Shown: in pieces, positions 14,488 through 22,742 of the stretch
Layout of the letters: each line of letters begins with the position of its first letter
Numbering within the stretch: position 1 is the stretch's first letter
Virus record (IMG/VR): IMGVR_UViG_3300020478_001444
Location: 1-45,250 of that record
Source of the DNA: a virus
DNA: 45,250 bases
Strand: one strand, 5' to 3'
Notes under the pieces: model-generated
The model's database searches: none
Told to the model about the DNA's origin: nothing
Seen by the model: only the letters and a program-made list of their open reading frames with translations
Position numbers and translations under genes: made by a program

Positions 14488-15562
14488 ACACACTCAATGG
14501 TTAAAAAAACCCACTATTGATTATATTGATAGTCGTATATATAGTGACTGGGACATCTATCATGAAGAAATAGAAAAGATTTTTAAGAAGGTTTACATAC
14601 CAATTTGTCATGAATCAGAAATACCAGAAATAAACGATTATCGAACATCATCTATTGCAGAACAACCTGTTATTATGATTAATTTAAAAGAGGGTGTCCG
14701 CGCATATGAAAATCCTTATAATTTATCTGTAGCTGGAAATTTAGATGATACTACATGGTTGGAAAATTGTACAGAATTACATTGTGAAGTTAAATATGGT
14801 GGTATGGTGTGGGTAACACTTGACCCTAATCCTACTATGGATGTAGAACAATGGGCTGCTGGTGCATTTGATTGTATTCAATCTGCACTTGATACTGAAC
14901 CGCTTGAAGTATTTCATTATCATAAGGGTATTATAGGAAGTAATTATAAATTATGGCATGATACTAATAGTGAGTTCTATCATGATTATATGCACTATTT
15001 TAATCGAATCACAGGTTTCAACGAAGAATATTTTGCTCGTAAAAATACAGGATTTCCAAACGGTCATGTAAATGTAGGAAGTTTTGAAGTACAATATGAT
15101 AAGTTTGATGGTGCGGATAGAGGAGCATTAAGTTTTCCAACATTACCACCAAATCAGTGGTATATGGTAGATTTATTTCCTGGTATGAATGTTAATTTAC
15201 GTGGAAGTGCTTTGCGCACAGATATTGTTACACCATTAGCTCCAAATAAAGTAATGATTGAATTTAGAGGATTTGGTTTAAAAAAAGATACACCAGAAGA
15301 AAGAGCACAACGTATACAACATCATAATACAATTTGGGGGCCATTTGGCCGTAATTTACATGAAGATTTGATTGGAATAGCTGGTCAAGGTGTTGCAATG
15401 GCTCCTGGAACAGAATATCGTCATGTTTTACATGGTAGAAAAGAAGGTGATACTATTCATGATGAAGTGGGTATGCGTCACTATTATGCAGAATGGGGTA
15501 CTTGGATGGGTAGAGATCCTGCTAATCCGATGAGAGAAAATGCAGTATGGGAAAATAGATAA
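14474..15562 (+). CDS. Rieske-type ring-hydroxylating oxygenase homologue lacking the Rieske cluster site
   Basis: 362 residues from the ATG at 14474, preceded by GGAG. The order of landmarks follows the alpha subunit of Rieske non-heme iron oxygenases: YIPICHESEIPEINDYRTS, then ELHCEVKYGGMVWVTLDPNP, then the catalytic domain with SEFYHDYMHYFNR (H170, H174) and a late acidic residue in NLHEDLIGIAG (E297/D298). Between residues 78 and 103, where CxH and CxxH should bind the 2Fe-2S cluster, only a short stretch (YENPYNLSVAGNLDDTTW) remains with no such motifs. The mononuclear iron site seems kept. It may have become a different oxygenase, a hydrolase-like protein or a binding protein. Its relatives act on aromatic or quaternary-amine substrates. 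Confidence 0.75.
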   Translation: MPARKHTQWLKKPTIDYIDSRIYSDWDIYHEEIEKIFKKVYIPICHESEIPEINDYRTSSIAEQPVIMINLKEGVRAYENPYNLSVAGNLDDTTWLENCTELHCEVKYGGMVWVTLDPNPTMDVEQWAAGAFDCIQSALDTEPLEVFHYHKGIIGSNYKLWHDTNSEFYHDYMHYFNRITGFNEEYFARKNTGFPNGHVNVGSFEVQYDKFDGADRGALSFPTLPPNQWYMVDLFPGMNVNLRGSALRTDIVTPLAPNKVMIEFRGFGLKKDTPEERAQRIQHHNTIWGPFGRNLHEDLIGIAGQGVAMAPGTEYRHVLHGRKEGDTIHDEVGMRHYYAEWGTWMGRDPANPMRENAVWENR

Positions 15563-15991
15563 ATGTATGAATACAAAAGTAGAATTATTAAAGTGGTTGA
15601 TGGTGATACCATTGATGTTGATATTGATCTTGGCTTCGATATTCTTTTATCTAATCAACGTATTAGATTGGCTGGGATTGATACGCCCGAGTCCCGCACA
15701 CGGGATTTGGAAGAAAAGAAATTCGGACTTCTCGCAAAAGAAATGGTCGAAAGTTATTGTCCGGTTGGATCGACTGTCACCTTGCGAACGAGTAAAGATG
15801 AACGAGGAAAATTCGGTCGCATCTTAGGTGATTTTGTTATTTATGAGGCTGAAACAGACTCTTGGACTACTCTTTGTAAGGTTCTAGTTAATAAACATTA
15901 TGCAGTAGCCTACGAAGGACAATCTAAAGAAGAAATTAAGGAAGCTCATTTTTTTAATAGGGAGAAGCTTAGAGGCTTACTTAATGAATGA
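15563..15991 (+). CDS. Thermonuclease (staphylococcal nuclease-like)
   Basis: 142 residues, the SNase OB-fold. VVDGDTIDVDIDLGF gives the metal-binding Asp residues, IRLAGIDTPESR the catalytic Arg and Asp of the family signature, and DERGKFGRILGDF the second Arg and turn. No signal peptide, so it would act inside the host on DNA or RNA. It starts right after the preceding stop (TAAATG). The GC-rich centre (about 15675-15830) differs from its AT-rich neighbours, perhaps reflecting transfer from another source. Confidence 0.9.
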   Translation: MYEYKSRIIKVVDGDTIDVDIDLGFDILLSNQRIRLAGIDTPESRTRDLEEKKFGLLAKEMVESYCPVGSTVTLRTSKDERGKFGRILGDFVIYEAETDSWTTLCKVLVNKHYAVAYEGQSKEEIKEAHFFNREKLRGLLNE

Positions 15992-16785
15992 TAGGAATTC
16001 AAAGAGAACTATTATCATCTATTGAAATAATGAATCTACGAGAAGATGTTGAAAAAGCTCTTGTTGATTTACCTAAAAAAGATAAGATTGTTGTAGTTAC
16101 TGGAGATTCTTGGTCAGCCGGTGAATGGGATGAGTCAAAAGAAGATCCTTTTCAATGGCGTTCAGAACATTCTATAGGTGGTTATTTAGAGTATTATACA
16201 GATTTTACAATAATTTCTTTACCTAATCCTGGTTGGGATGACCTAGAAAGTTGTGTAGTAGTTAAACAATTTTATGATCTTGCTGATTATATAATATTTT
16301 TTAAAACTTGTGGATTACGTTCTTTTCAACTTGAAGATCATCCAACTAGACCAAATAAATATGGATTCTCACAAGAAAATTTTAAAGAATATGATCTATT
16401 TTCTCAAGGACTTATAGCAAATGAATTTACTTATGATCTTTTAGAAGTATGGCAATCAAAACTTATTTTAATAGGAGGATTAGTTAAGATTGGTGGTAAA
16501 GGTTTAGCATTAAAAACTATTTTTACACTTCCTAGTGTTGCAGAGTTTTTTGATTCTAGTTATGTAGATACACAAGTTTTTGGATGGGAAAGTATGTGGG
16601 AGTATTACAAAGATTTTGTAAAAGGAGATAAAGCAAAAAGAAATTCTTTATTAAAACAAATGGATATATTTGCTAATAAGAAAAAATACATGAGATCAAG
16701 ACCTGATTTATATTGGCCGGACGGTAAGCATCCTAATGCTACGGCACATAAAAAACTAGCAGAATACATAGCAGGAAAAATATGA
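15988..16785 (+). CDS. SGNH/GDSL-type hydrolase
   Basis: 265 residues. VVVTGDSWSAGEW is block I with the nucleophile Ser; PNPGWDDLES may be block II; WPDGKHPNATAHKKLAEYI gives the Asp-x-x-His of block V (DGKHPN). No signal peptide. SGNH enzymes include sugar O-acetylesterases and O-acyltransferases, so a role in glycan acyl editing is likely given the many sugar genes. It overlaps the thermonuclease gene by 4 nt and the next oxygenase by 4 nt. Confidence 0.82.
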   Translation: MIGIQRELLSSIEIMNLREDVEKALVDLPKKDKIVVVTGDSWSAGEWDESKEDPFQWRSEHSIGGYLEYYTDFTIISLPNPGWDDLESCVVVKQFYDLADYIIFFKTCGLRSFQLEDHPTRPNKYGFSQENFKEYDLFSQGLIANEFTYDLLEVWQSKLILIGGLVKIGGKGLALKTIFTLPSVAEFFDSSYVDTQVFGWESMWEYYKDFVKGDKAKRNSLLKQMDIFANKKKYMRSRPDLYWPDGKHPNATAHKKLAEYIAGKI

Positions 16786-17429
16786 AACAAAAAATTGACT
16801 GGATTACGCCTTTTGATGTGGCTATTCTTAAAACTAAATGTCCTAAAGAATACATTGAGATGTTACTTGAGACAAGTGATTCGATTTTTAAAGATGATGA
16901 ACTATGTGTCAGACTAGATGCATCTAAAGGTTTAGTAGGTAATGTTACAAATGAAGTTCATGTTCCACAACTTCCAGCTATAAAGAAAATTAATTACTGG
17001 ATTGAAGGTTTAGCAATTAAATATGCTAAAAAAGATTTTATTAAAAAACAAAAACTTTATAACGATATACAGAAAGAACATTTTGCTAAAGAACCAAATG
17101 CACAAATAGTATCTGAATGGATTGTAAGAATGAATCCTGGAGATTTTAATCCTGCTCATTTTCATACAGATTGTCATCTTTCTGGATTACTTTATTTAAA
17201 AATTCCTGATGGTATGGAAAGGGATTCAGGAGGTAACTTACATTTTCTACACGGTAGTCCTACTATTTTTTATACAAATCAATACCAAATTGCACCAAAA
17301 GTAGGAGATACTTATTTATGGCCTTCATGGTTACAACATTTTGTTTATCCATATAAGTGTGAAGGGGAAAGATGGGTTATGCCATTTAATCTTGTTGTTG
17401 CATATGGTAATGAAGCAACTATAGTATAA
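16782..17429 (+). CDS. Putative 2OG-Fe(II) oxygenase (2OG-FeII_Oxy_5 type)
   Basis: 215 residues. SEWIVRMNPGDFNPAHFHTDCHLSG contains the H-x-D pair (H128, D130) in the setting typical of the phage-rich 2OG-FeII_Oxy_5 group; GLLYLKIPDGM follows, and WLQHFVYPYKCEGERWVMPFNL gives the distal His (H186) and Arg (R197). This family is common in marine phages, with unknown substrate. Coupled by 4 nt to the SGNH gene upstream. Confidence 0.85.
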   Translation: MKQKIDWITPFDVAILKTKCPKEYIEMLLETSDSIFKDDELCVRLDASKGLVGNVTNEVHVPQLPAIKKINYWIEGLAIKYAKKDFIKKQKLYNDIQKEHFAKEPNAQIVSEWIVRMNPGDFNPAHFHTDCHLSGLLYLKIPDGMERDSGGNLHFLHGSPTIFYTNQYQIAPKVGDTYLWPSWLQHFVYPYKCEGERWVMPFNLVVAYGNEATIV

Positions 17430-17432
17430 CAG

Positions 17433-17981
17433 ATGGAAGCAATAATATTTGGTAGTGGTCCAACAAGAAAGCTAATTAAGGAAGTACCTGATAATATATT
17501 TACAGTATCTTGTAATTTATCTTTTCCAAATTCCCATTTAATATTTGCACAAGATGAACCTATAATAGATAAGATTGTTAAAGAACATACAGAAGGATTT
17601 AATACTCAAATAATATTTACCCCTATTAGAGCTTATGAAAGATACGCTGATAGTGGAAGACTTTTATTAATAGATGAAGATAAATTATTTCCCCGTACTC
17701 AGGGATTATCTACCGGAATTTTAGCTATTGGAACACTTTTAAAACTTGGATTTACAAAATTATACTTATGTGGTTTTTCATTTGATAAAGTTGGAGGAAC
17801 TATTGAAAAACTTACAACTGTATTTACAAGTCTTGAAGGTGAGATTAATAAAATATATTTTACTAAATTGTACTGTATAGTAGAAAAACCTTTATTACTA
17901 GAACCTCCAACACCTAATTTTATTACAAAGGAAGCATTTTATAATGGACATACAAAAATTAAGAGAGCAACTGGAGATTGA
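17433..17981 (+). CDS. MptE/DUF115-like or GT42-like Rossmann protein
   Basis: 182 residues. AIIFGSGPTRKLI at the N-terminus, VSCNLSFPNSHLIFAQDE and GLSTGILAIGTLLKLGFTKLYLCGFSFD near residue 90-117 are the marks of the MptE-like/DUF115 and sialyltransferase (GT42)-like group, which bind a nucleotide-activated substrate and are often tied to surface-glycan synthesis. The two families cannot be told apart by eye. The 3' end overlaps the lysozyme gene by 38 nt. Confidence 0.5.
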   Translation: MEAIIFGSGPTRKLIKEVPDNIFTVSCNLSFPNSHLIFAQDEPIIDKIVKEHTEGFNTQIIFTPIRAYERYADSGRLLLIDEDKLFPRTQGLSTGILAIGTLLKLGFTKLYLCGFSFDKVGGTIEKLTTVFTSLEGEINKIYFTKLYCIVEKPLLLEPPTPNFITKEAFYNGHTKIKRATGD

Positions 17982-18384
17982 TGAAGGAGTTGTTCATGAA
18001 ATATATCTTGATCACCTTGGGTATCCTACTTTTGGTATCGGTCACTTGGTCAGAGAAACAGATCCCGAAGCCGGTTGGGACGTGGGAACAGCAGTTGATG
18101 AAGCTAGATGTATTAAAGCCTTCGAATCAGATATCGAAAGCGTCTTGTCAGACTGCGACAAACTTTACGAAAACTTTAGCGATTTGCCAGAAGAAGCTCA
18201 ACAAATAATTGCAAATATGATGTTTAATCTTGGTTATCCTAGACTTTCTAAGTTTAAGGGTATGAAAGCTGGCGTTGATTCTGAAGATTGGAATCGTGCT
18301 GCTGACGAGATGGTTGATTCTCGTTGGTATCGACAAGTAGGTGCTCGAGCTGAGAGACTTGTTGATAGGATGAGAAATATTTAG
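17944..18384 (+). CDS. T4-type lysozyme (endolysin)
   Basis: 146 residues. E14, D23 and T29 in LEIDEGVVHEIYLDHLGYPTFGIGHL have the same spacing as the catalytic E11-D20-T26 of T4 lysozyme, and ADEMVDSRWYRQVGARAERLVDRM matches its C-terminal substrate-binding helices. It cleaves the MurNAc-GlcNAc bond of peptidoglycan at the end of infection. No signal peptide, so release needs a holin; candidate small membrane proteins lie downstream (26278, 27887). AAGGAAGC is upstream of the ATG. Confidence 0.93.
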   Translation: MDIQKLREQLEIDEGVVHEIYLDHLGYPTFGIGHLVRETDPEAGWDVGTAVDEARCIKAFESDIESVLSDCDKLYENFSDLPEEAQQIIANMMFNLGYPRLSKFKGMKAGVDSEDWNRAADEMVDSRWYRQVGARAERLVDRMRNI

Positions 18385-21056
18385 TGCTGCGGCGCTTACT
18401 GAAAAGAATAACATATGGATTATGGTTAGTTTTTGTTTCTAAAGAGTTATATGCTCAAGAAGCAGATGCTATTGGTCGTGTTGATACTGTAGAAGGTACA
18501 GTATATATACTGCGTAATGGTGAAAAAATTATACTTAGTATAAATGATTCTATTATGCAGGGTGATACGATTATTACAGGTGCTGATGGTTCGATAGGTA
18601 TTACTTTTATTGATGATACTGTATTTTCTCTTGGTGAAGATGGAGAAATGACTATTGATGAAATGGTTTATAATGCAGACAGTCAAGAAGGTAAATTTGC
18701 AGCTAATATGGTTCAAGGTGTTTTTTCTTTTATCTCTGGTGAGATTGCAAAAACTGACCCAGAAGGAATGTCAGTTGGTACACCTGTAGGCGTAATTGGA
18801 ATACGAGGTACTAAAGTTGCAGGTGTTGCTGCAAAAGAAGGTGCTGAGAATAGTATATCATTGTTACCAGAAATGGGTACAGATGGCAAGCCAATAATTG
18901 GCGAATTAGTAATGACTAATGCAAGTGGCTCAGTTGTACTAAATAAAGTAGGTGCGACAGTAGAATTAACTAGTTCTACACAAGCACCTCCCCCTCCAAA
19001 AATATTATCTACTCAACAAATACAAAAAAGCTACGGTAAAACCTTAACAACTCTATCTACTACAGTAGTTGCAAAAGCTACTAATGACGCAAAAGCTGCG
19101 GAAGCTGAAGTTCAAGAAAAACAACAAGAAGCAGAACAGGCTAAGGCAGAAGCAGAGGAAGCAAAAGAAGCAGCTAAGGAAGCAAAAGCTGCTGCAGAAG
19201 AATCTGGAGATCAAGAAGCTATTGAAGAAGCACAAAAGTTAGAACAAATTGCAGAAGAAAAAGCTCAAGTTGTAGAAGAAGTTAAACAAGAAATCCAAGA
19301 AGCTAAAGAAATAGTTGAAAAAGCTATTGAGAAAGTTGAGGTTGCTAATGAAGAACTCAAAGTCCAAGAACAACAATTCGAACAGTTTGGTGCTGGACCC
19401 CCAGTGGAGGATAAAGGGAATGGAAAACCTGACGCTGACGCAAAACCAGATGGAGCAGATAAGCAAGAGAATGAGCCTGCTGAAGGGGATAATAAAGCCG
19501 GAGGTGGAGAAGAAGCTCCCCCTGAGGGCGAACCCATTATTGAAGAAAAACCCTTATTAGAAGAAGCCCCTCTTGAAGAAGCGCCAATAGAGGAGGGGCC
19601 AGTAGAAGAAGGCCCAAAAGAAGAAGCAGTAAAAGAACCACAAATAATGGAGGAAAAACCTGTAATTGTTGAAGCAGCTCCTATAGAAGCTCCTCAAGTT
19701 ATTGCAGAACCCCCAAAACCTATTATGATGGCTCCTCCTCCTATTGCATTTGTTGCTCCAATAGTAGCAGAACCTATAATAGTTATTCAAGATATAGTTG
19801 AACATTATAAAGAACCTGAACCTATAATAGAATATTTTGTTCCTGAAGTTGTAGAAGCACCAAAATTTATGGCTATGGCTAGAGCTATGGCAGCACCTAT
19901 ATTAGTTATAGAACAGGTAGAAGAAGAAGTAGAAGTAGAAGAAGAAACTTCATCTGAACCGCAACCAAATTTATTAGGAGTTGGAAGTACAGGTGATACT
20001 ATAAATGCAGCTATGAATATAGGTTATTACTCGATGAGTAATGGGCAAGGACTTTCTAAACAAGTAGCACCTATAGAAGATGCTGGACATACTGCGGTAA
20101 AAATGACTACTCTTTCGGAGACAGAACTTGCAAATGTAGACATACTTTGGGCAATTAATCCATCTAATAGCTCTCATGGTAATGAATATAAAAATGCAAT
20201 AGATCGTATTAAGGAACGTGTTGATGAGGGTATGATATTAGTAATACATGACCGTCAAGTAGGAAATGCAGAGAATATTTTATTCGGGGAAGAACCAGCT
20301 GAAATAGAAAGAAAGTTTACAAATAGTCGAAAGATAGATATAATAGACGAAACTACAGTATTGGGTGAGGGGCCAGGAGGCTTTCTTACAGATACTTCAA
20401 TAGATGGAGGTAATAGTTCTAATCATGGATACACTAAAAAAGATACATTACCTGATGATTCTATTGCATTATTAGATACTAGTGACAGAGATGAGATAGT
20501 TGATTTTGCTTATAAGTATGGAGAAGGTGCTGTAATTTATTCATCCATTCCACTTGATTTCTATCTTAATGGATACAAACCTAATTTTAAAGACATTTAT
20601 GCACCTAATATACTACAATTTGCAGCATCTTTAATTACAGATGGATTTAATATAATACAAGGTACTGAATCTAATGATATTGTAGCAGGAACAGCGAATA
20701 ATGATACACTTAAAGGTTTAGAAGGTAATGATACTATTTTTGGATTATATGGGGACGATAACCTCATAGGAGGATCTGGAGCAGATACTCTTAGTGGGGG
20801 TAGTGGTTCTGATAAATTTATTTATAATTCTACATCTGATTCGCCCTCTAATTCGGGTGATACTATTACTGATTTTACTTCATATGACAAACTTGATTTA
20901 AGTTCATTTTCTTCTTCTCCATCTGTGACAGCATTTAATTCAAGCACTAAACTTTTACAAATAGACTCTGATCAAGATTCCATAGCTGATATGGAAATTA
21001 CATTAACAAACTACTCTTCTGTAGTAGACGATGCCATTTTTGAGGGAACTACATGA
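18384..21056 (+). CDS. Large secreted FecR-domain / RTX-repeat protein
   Basis: 890 residues from GTG overlapping the lysozyme stop. Order of parts: signal peptide (about 1-25, ending LYAQ); FecR-like domain (about 30-150, with VEGTVYILRNGEKI, GDTIITGADGSIGITFIDDT and a final VGTPVGVIGIRGTKV); linker; Ala/Glu/Lys coiled coil (about 230-335); Pro/Glu-rich low-complexity stretch (about 340-535); an alpha/beta domain resembling class I amidotransferase/ThuA-like folds (about 545-765, with WAINPSNSSHGN, DGGNSSNHGY); RTX calcium-binding repeats (about 770-815, GNDTLKGLEGNDTIF, GGSGADTLSGGSGSDKF); and a beta-rich C-terminal end with DSDQDSIADM. This layout is that of type I-secreted bacterial surface proteins. 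In a phage it may coat the host or virion surface; the role is not known. Confidence 0.82.
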   Translation: MLRRLLKRITYGLWLVFVSKELYAQEADAIGRVDTVEGTVYILRNGEKIILSINDSIMQGDTIITGADGSIGITFIDDTVFSLGEDGEMTIDEMVYNADSQEGKFAANMVQGVFSFISGEIAKTDPEGMSVGTPVGVIGIRGTKVAGVAAKEGAENSISLLPEMGTDGKPIIGELVMTNASGSVVLNKVGATVELTSSTQAPPPPKILSTQQIQKSYGKTLTTLSTTVVAKATNDAKAAEAEVQEKQQEAEQAKAEAEEAKEAAKEAKAAAEESGDQEAIEEAQKLEQIAEEKAQVVEEVKQEIQEAKEIVEKAIEKVEVANEELKVQEQQFEQFGAGPPVEDKGNGKPDADAKPDGADKQENEPAEGDNKAGGGEEAPPEGEPIIEEKPLLEEAPLEEAPIEEGPVEEGPKEEAVKEPQIMEEKPVIVEAAPIEAPQVIAEPPKPIMMAPPPIAFVAPIVAEPIIVIQDIVEHYKEPEPIIEYFVPEVVEAPKFMAMARAMAAPILVIEQVEEEVEVEEETSSEPQPNLLGVGSTGDTINAAMNIGYYSMSNGQGLSKQVAPIEDAGHTAVKMTTLSETELANVDILWAINPSNSSHGNEYKNAIDRIKERVDEGMILVIHDRQVGNAENILFGEEPAEIERKFTNSRKIDIIDETTVLGEGPGGFLTDTSIDGGNSSNHGYTKKDTLPDDSIALLDTSDRDEIVDFAYKYGEGAVIYSSIPLDFYLNGYKPNFKDIYAPNILQFAASLITDGFNIIQGTESNDIVAGTANNDTLKGLEGNDTIFGLYGDDNLIGGSGADTLSGGSGSDKFIYNSTSDSPSNSGDTITDFTSYDKLDLSSFSSSPSVTAFNSSTKLLQIDSDQDSIADMEITLTNYSSVVDDAIFEGTT

Positions 21057-21523
21057 ATAAACAATTAATAAAGAAGGTATGTAAAATGGAATTAGGAAAT
21101 CCCGTAATTACCGCCTTAGTCGGATTGGTGGTTTTTTATATTGGACTAAAAATGTTCTCTGGAGGAATGAAGGCTATGGGAAATATGGATCATCTATCTT
21201 TCTTCATTCATAATCCTTATTGGATGTTTATTGGAGGTATTGTTATGACGCTATTATGGCAATCTTCCTCACTATCAACTACAGCAATTATTGCACTTGT
21301 TGCATCTGGAGCTGTACCTCTACCTGCTGCAATAGCGTGTGTATTAGGTGCAAATATCGGTACTACCGGAACTATATGGTTAGCTGGATTTTTTGTATCA
21401 GATGGTATACCGAAAGGAGATACATTGCGTATAGCTATGGCACATACAGGTGTTAATATGTTTATGGCATTAACTCTATTGCCTTTTGTTCACCCAATAG
21501 CAAGATTACTCGGAAGATTTTAA
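21053..21523 (+). CDS. Half-length Na+/Pi cotransporter (NptA/PF02690-like)
   Basis: 156 residues with about four membrane segments. The family signature WQSSSLSTTAIIALV (Q70-S73) and ANIGTTGTIWLAG (100-112) are both present once. Type II Na/Pi cotransporters normally carry two inverted copies of this unit in a chain of 300 or more residues, so this is a single-repeat form that would have to dimerise to form a transport path. It could raise phosphate uptake during infection, an idea known for phage pstS but not, to my knowledge, for this family. The ATG overlaps the preceding stop, with GAGGG upstream. Confidence 0.82.
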   Translation: MNKQLIKKVCKMELGNPVITALVGLVVFYIGLKMFSGGMKAMGNMDHLSFFIHNPYWMFIGGIVMTLLWQSSSLSTTAIIALVASGAVPLPAAIACVLGANIGTTGTIWLAGFFVSDGIPKGDTLRIAMAHTGVNMFMALTLLPFVHPIARLLGRF

Positions 21524-21526
21524 CTT

Positions 21527-21766
21527 ATGAATAAATTTGAACAACTAATGGTTCTCACAATGGAAGAATGTGGAGAACTTACCCAAGCATGCTCTAAACA
21601 ATTACGAGGTAGTTCTAGTGCACAAAAATTATTATTAGAAGAAGTTGGTGATGTTCAATGTATGATTGATTTAATAATTAAAAATGGACTGCTTTCAAAA
21701 AAACAAGTAAAAGAAAGAGTTAAGTTTAAACTTGATAAATTAAGTAAGTGGAGCGATATGACTTGA
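21527..21766 (+). CDS. mazG: MazG-like nucleotide pyrophosphohydrolase
   Basis: 79 residues, shorter than most MazG domains. It keeps the E-x-x-E pair in MEECGELTQACSK (E14, E17) and the E-x-x-D in LLEEVGDVQCMIDLI (E39, D42), the metal-binding residues of the all-alpha NTP pyrophosphohydrolase superfamily. These enzymes hydrolyse NTPs to NMP and PPi; phage versions may act on nucleotides or lower (p)ppGpp. It starts 3 nt after the transporter stop. Confidence 0.82.
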   Translation: MNKFEQLMVLTMEECGELTQACSKQLRGSSSAQKLLLEEVGDVQCMIDLIIKNGLLSKKQVKERVKFKLDKLSKWSDMT

Positions 21767-22299
21767 AAGTTTTTATGACAGCGATGATGCTGTGGATATC
21801 TCAACATACTGGATATACGATTCCAGAATTACCAGCAGTATCATATCTTAGTCCTCTTGAAATTAAAAAATTTGCATATGGTTGTGATAACGATCCTGTT
21901 CCAACAATCAATGAAGATATTTGTTCTGTACAACGGTTTTGGGATTTAGATGAAATGGAACGAGAAGCTATTCCTTTAGGATTATATAATCATGAAAATA
22001 ATGAGATTATAGTACGCAAAGGTTTTGACATTGAAACAATACATGATCAATCTGTATTATTTCATGAACTTGTACATCATATGCAATTTCATAATGGAGA
22101 ATATGAAAAAGTACATTGCACAGGACAATTAGAAAAATTAGCATATAAACTACAAGATAAATGGTTGCAAGAAAAATATAAAGTTAGTGTTAATGCGGTA
22201 ATTGGTGTTAATGAATTATTTCTTATGTTAGTAACTGGTTGTCCTGATCCTTTACACGGTGTTACAATACCTGACCCCGAATACCAAAATCAAAATTAA
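21763..22299 (+). CDS. Zincin-like putative metallopeptidase (DUF6647-like)
   Basis: 178 residues from TTG at 21763, which overlaps the preceding TGA by 4 nt and has GGAG upstream; an ATG at 21775 is the alternative. LFHELVHHMQFH contains the HExxH zinc motif and its extra His, and a Glu in the next helix (GQLEKLAYKLQ) could be the third ligand. The N-terminal stretch is hydrophobic and may be a weak membrane anchor. The small HELVHHxQ family occurs in bacteria and phages with unknown substrate; trimming of a host envelope protein or peptide is possible. Confidence 0.65.
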   Translation: MKVFMTAMMLWISQHTGYTIPELPAVSYLSPLEIKKFAYGCDNDPVPTINEDICSVQRFWDLDEMEREAIPLGLYNHENNEIIVRKGFDIETIHDQSVLFHELVHHMQFHNGEYEKVHCTGQLEKLAYKLQDKWLQEKYKVSVNAVIGVNELFLMLVTGCPDPLHGVTIPDPEYQNQN

Positions 22300-22302
22300 A
22301 AT

Positions 22303-22331
22303 TTGACAGTGCTATCTAATGCCTGTAAAAT
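22303..22331 (+). promoter_or_regulatory. Strong sigma70-type promoter of the spanin/envelope block
   Basis: TTGACA (22303-22308), exactly 17 nt, then TAAAAT (22326-22331); the ATG follows after 6 nt, again predicting a leaderless mRNA. No Shine-Dalgarno sequence precedes the ATG. Confidence 0.72.
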
Positions 22332-22337
22332 TGCTAT

Positions 22338-22742
22338 ATGGGAATGAAATTGGCTGGTGTCCTCCTTATTGTTATAATGGTAATGGCGGGAGGCTTTTAT
22401 TTATATTATAAAGATAGTCAAAAGAAGATTGCGATCTTAACCGAGAACGCGGCTAAAGCTGAACTCGCTGTTGAAACGCAAAAAGCTACTATCTCAGCTA
22501 TGGAAGAAAATATGAATAAGCAAGCTGCATTAGTTGGTGATCTTACAGCTAAGTTATCAGATGCGGAATCTGGATATAAAAAACTTGCTTCAAAACTCAG
22601 AAGGCATGATTTAGAAGAATTAAGTAGGGCTAAACCGAAAGATATGGAAAGAAGAATAAATAGAGGTACTAAAAGATTAATTATAGAATTGGAGGAAATA
22701 AGTGGTCATAAAAACCCTAAGCAGCTTACTCCTACTAAGTAG
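22338..22742 (+). CDS. i-spanin-like inner-membrane protein (Rz-like)
   Basis: 134 residues: a short N-terminus, one membrane helix (LAGVLLIVIMVMAGGFYLYY) and a long periplasmic coiled coil (KKIAILTENAAKAELAVETQKATISAMEE... DAESGYKKLASKL) with a basic end. This is the layout of the inner-membrane spanin. The following gene, overlapping by 41 nt, encodes a lipoprotein, the usual partner. Spanins bridge and fuse inner and outer membranes in the last lysis step. Sequence alone does not prove it. Confidence 0.6.
   Translation: MGMKLAGVLLIVIMVMAGGFYLYYKDSQKKIAILTENAAKAELAVETQKATISAMEENMNKQAALVGDLTAKLSDAESGYKKLASKLRRHDLEELSRAKPKDMERRINRGTKRLIIELEEISGHKNPKQLTPTK

Noticed and set aside
15540-15827. 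Frame-shifted open frame over the thermonuclease start
   Set aside because: The thermonuclease frame has a full family signature; the other frame is only a shadow of it.
17978-18208. Second frame inside the lysozyme gene that begins with a signal-like sequence (MKYILITLGILLLVSVTW)
   Set aside because: It looks like a signal peptide, but the rest is unlike a protein and the lysozyme frame keeps its catalytic triad, so chance is more likely. It remains a weak candidate for an embedded peptide.
19053-19805. Several minus-strand open frames of 60-90 codons inside the FecR/RTX gene
   Set aside because: They are antisense reflections of the low-complexity Glu/Ala/Pro coding stretch (giving Phe/Cys/Ser-rich products) and have no ribosome-binding sites.
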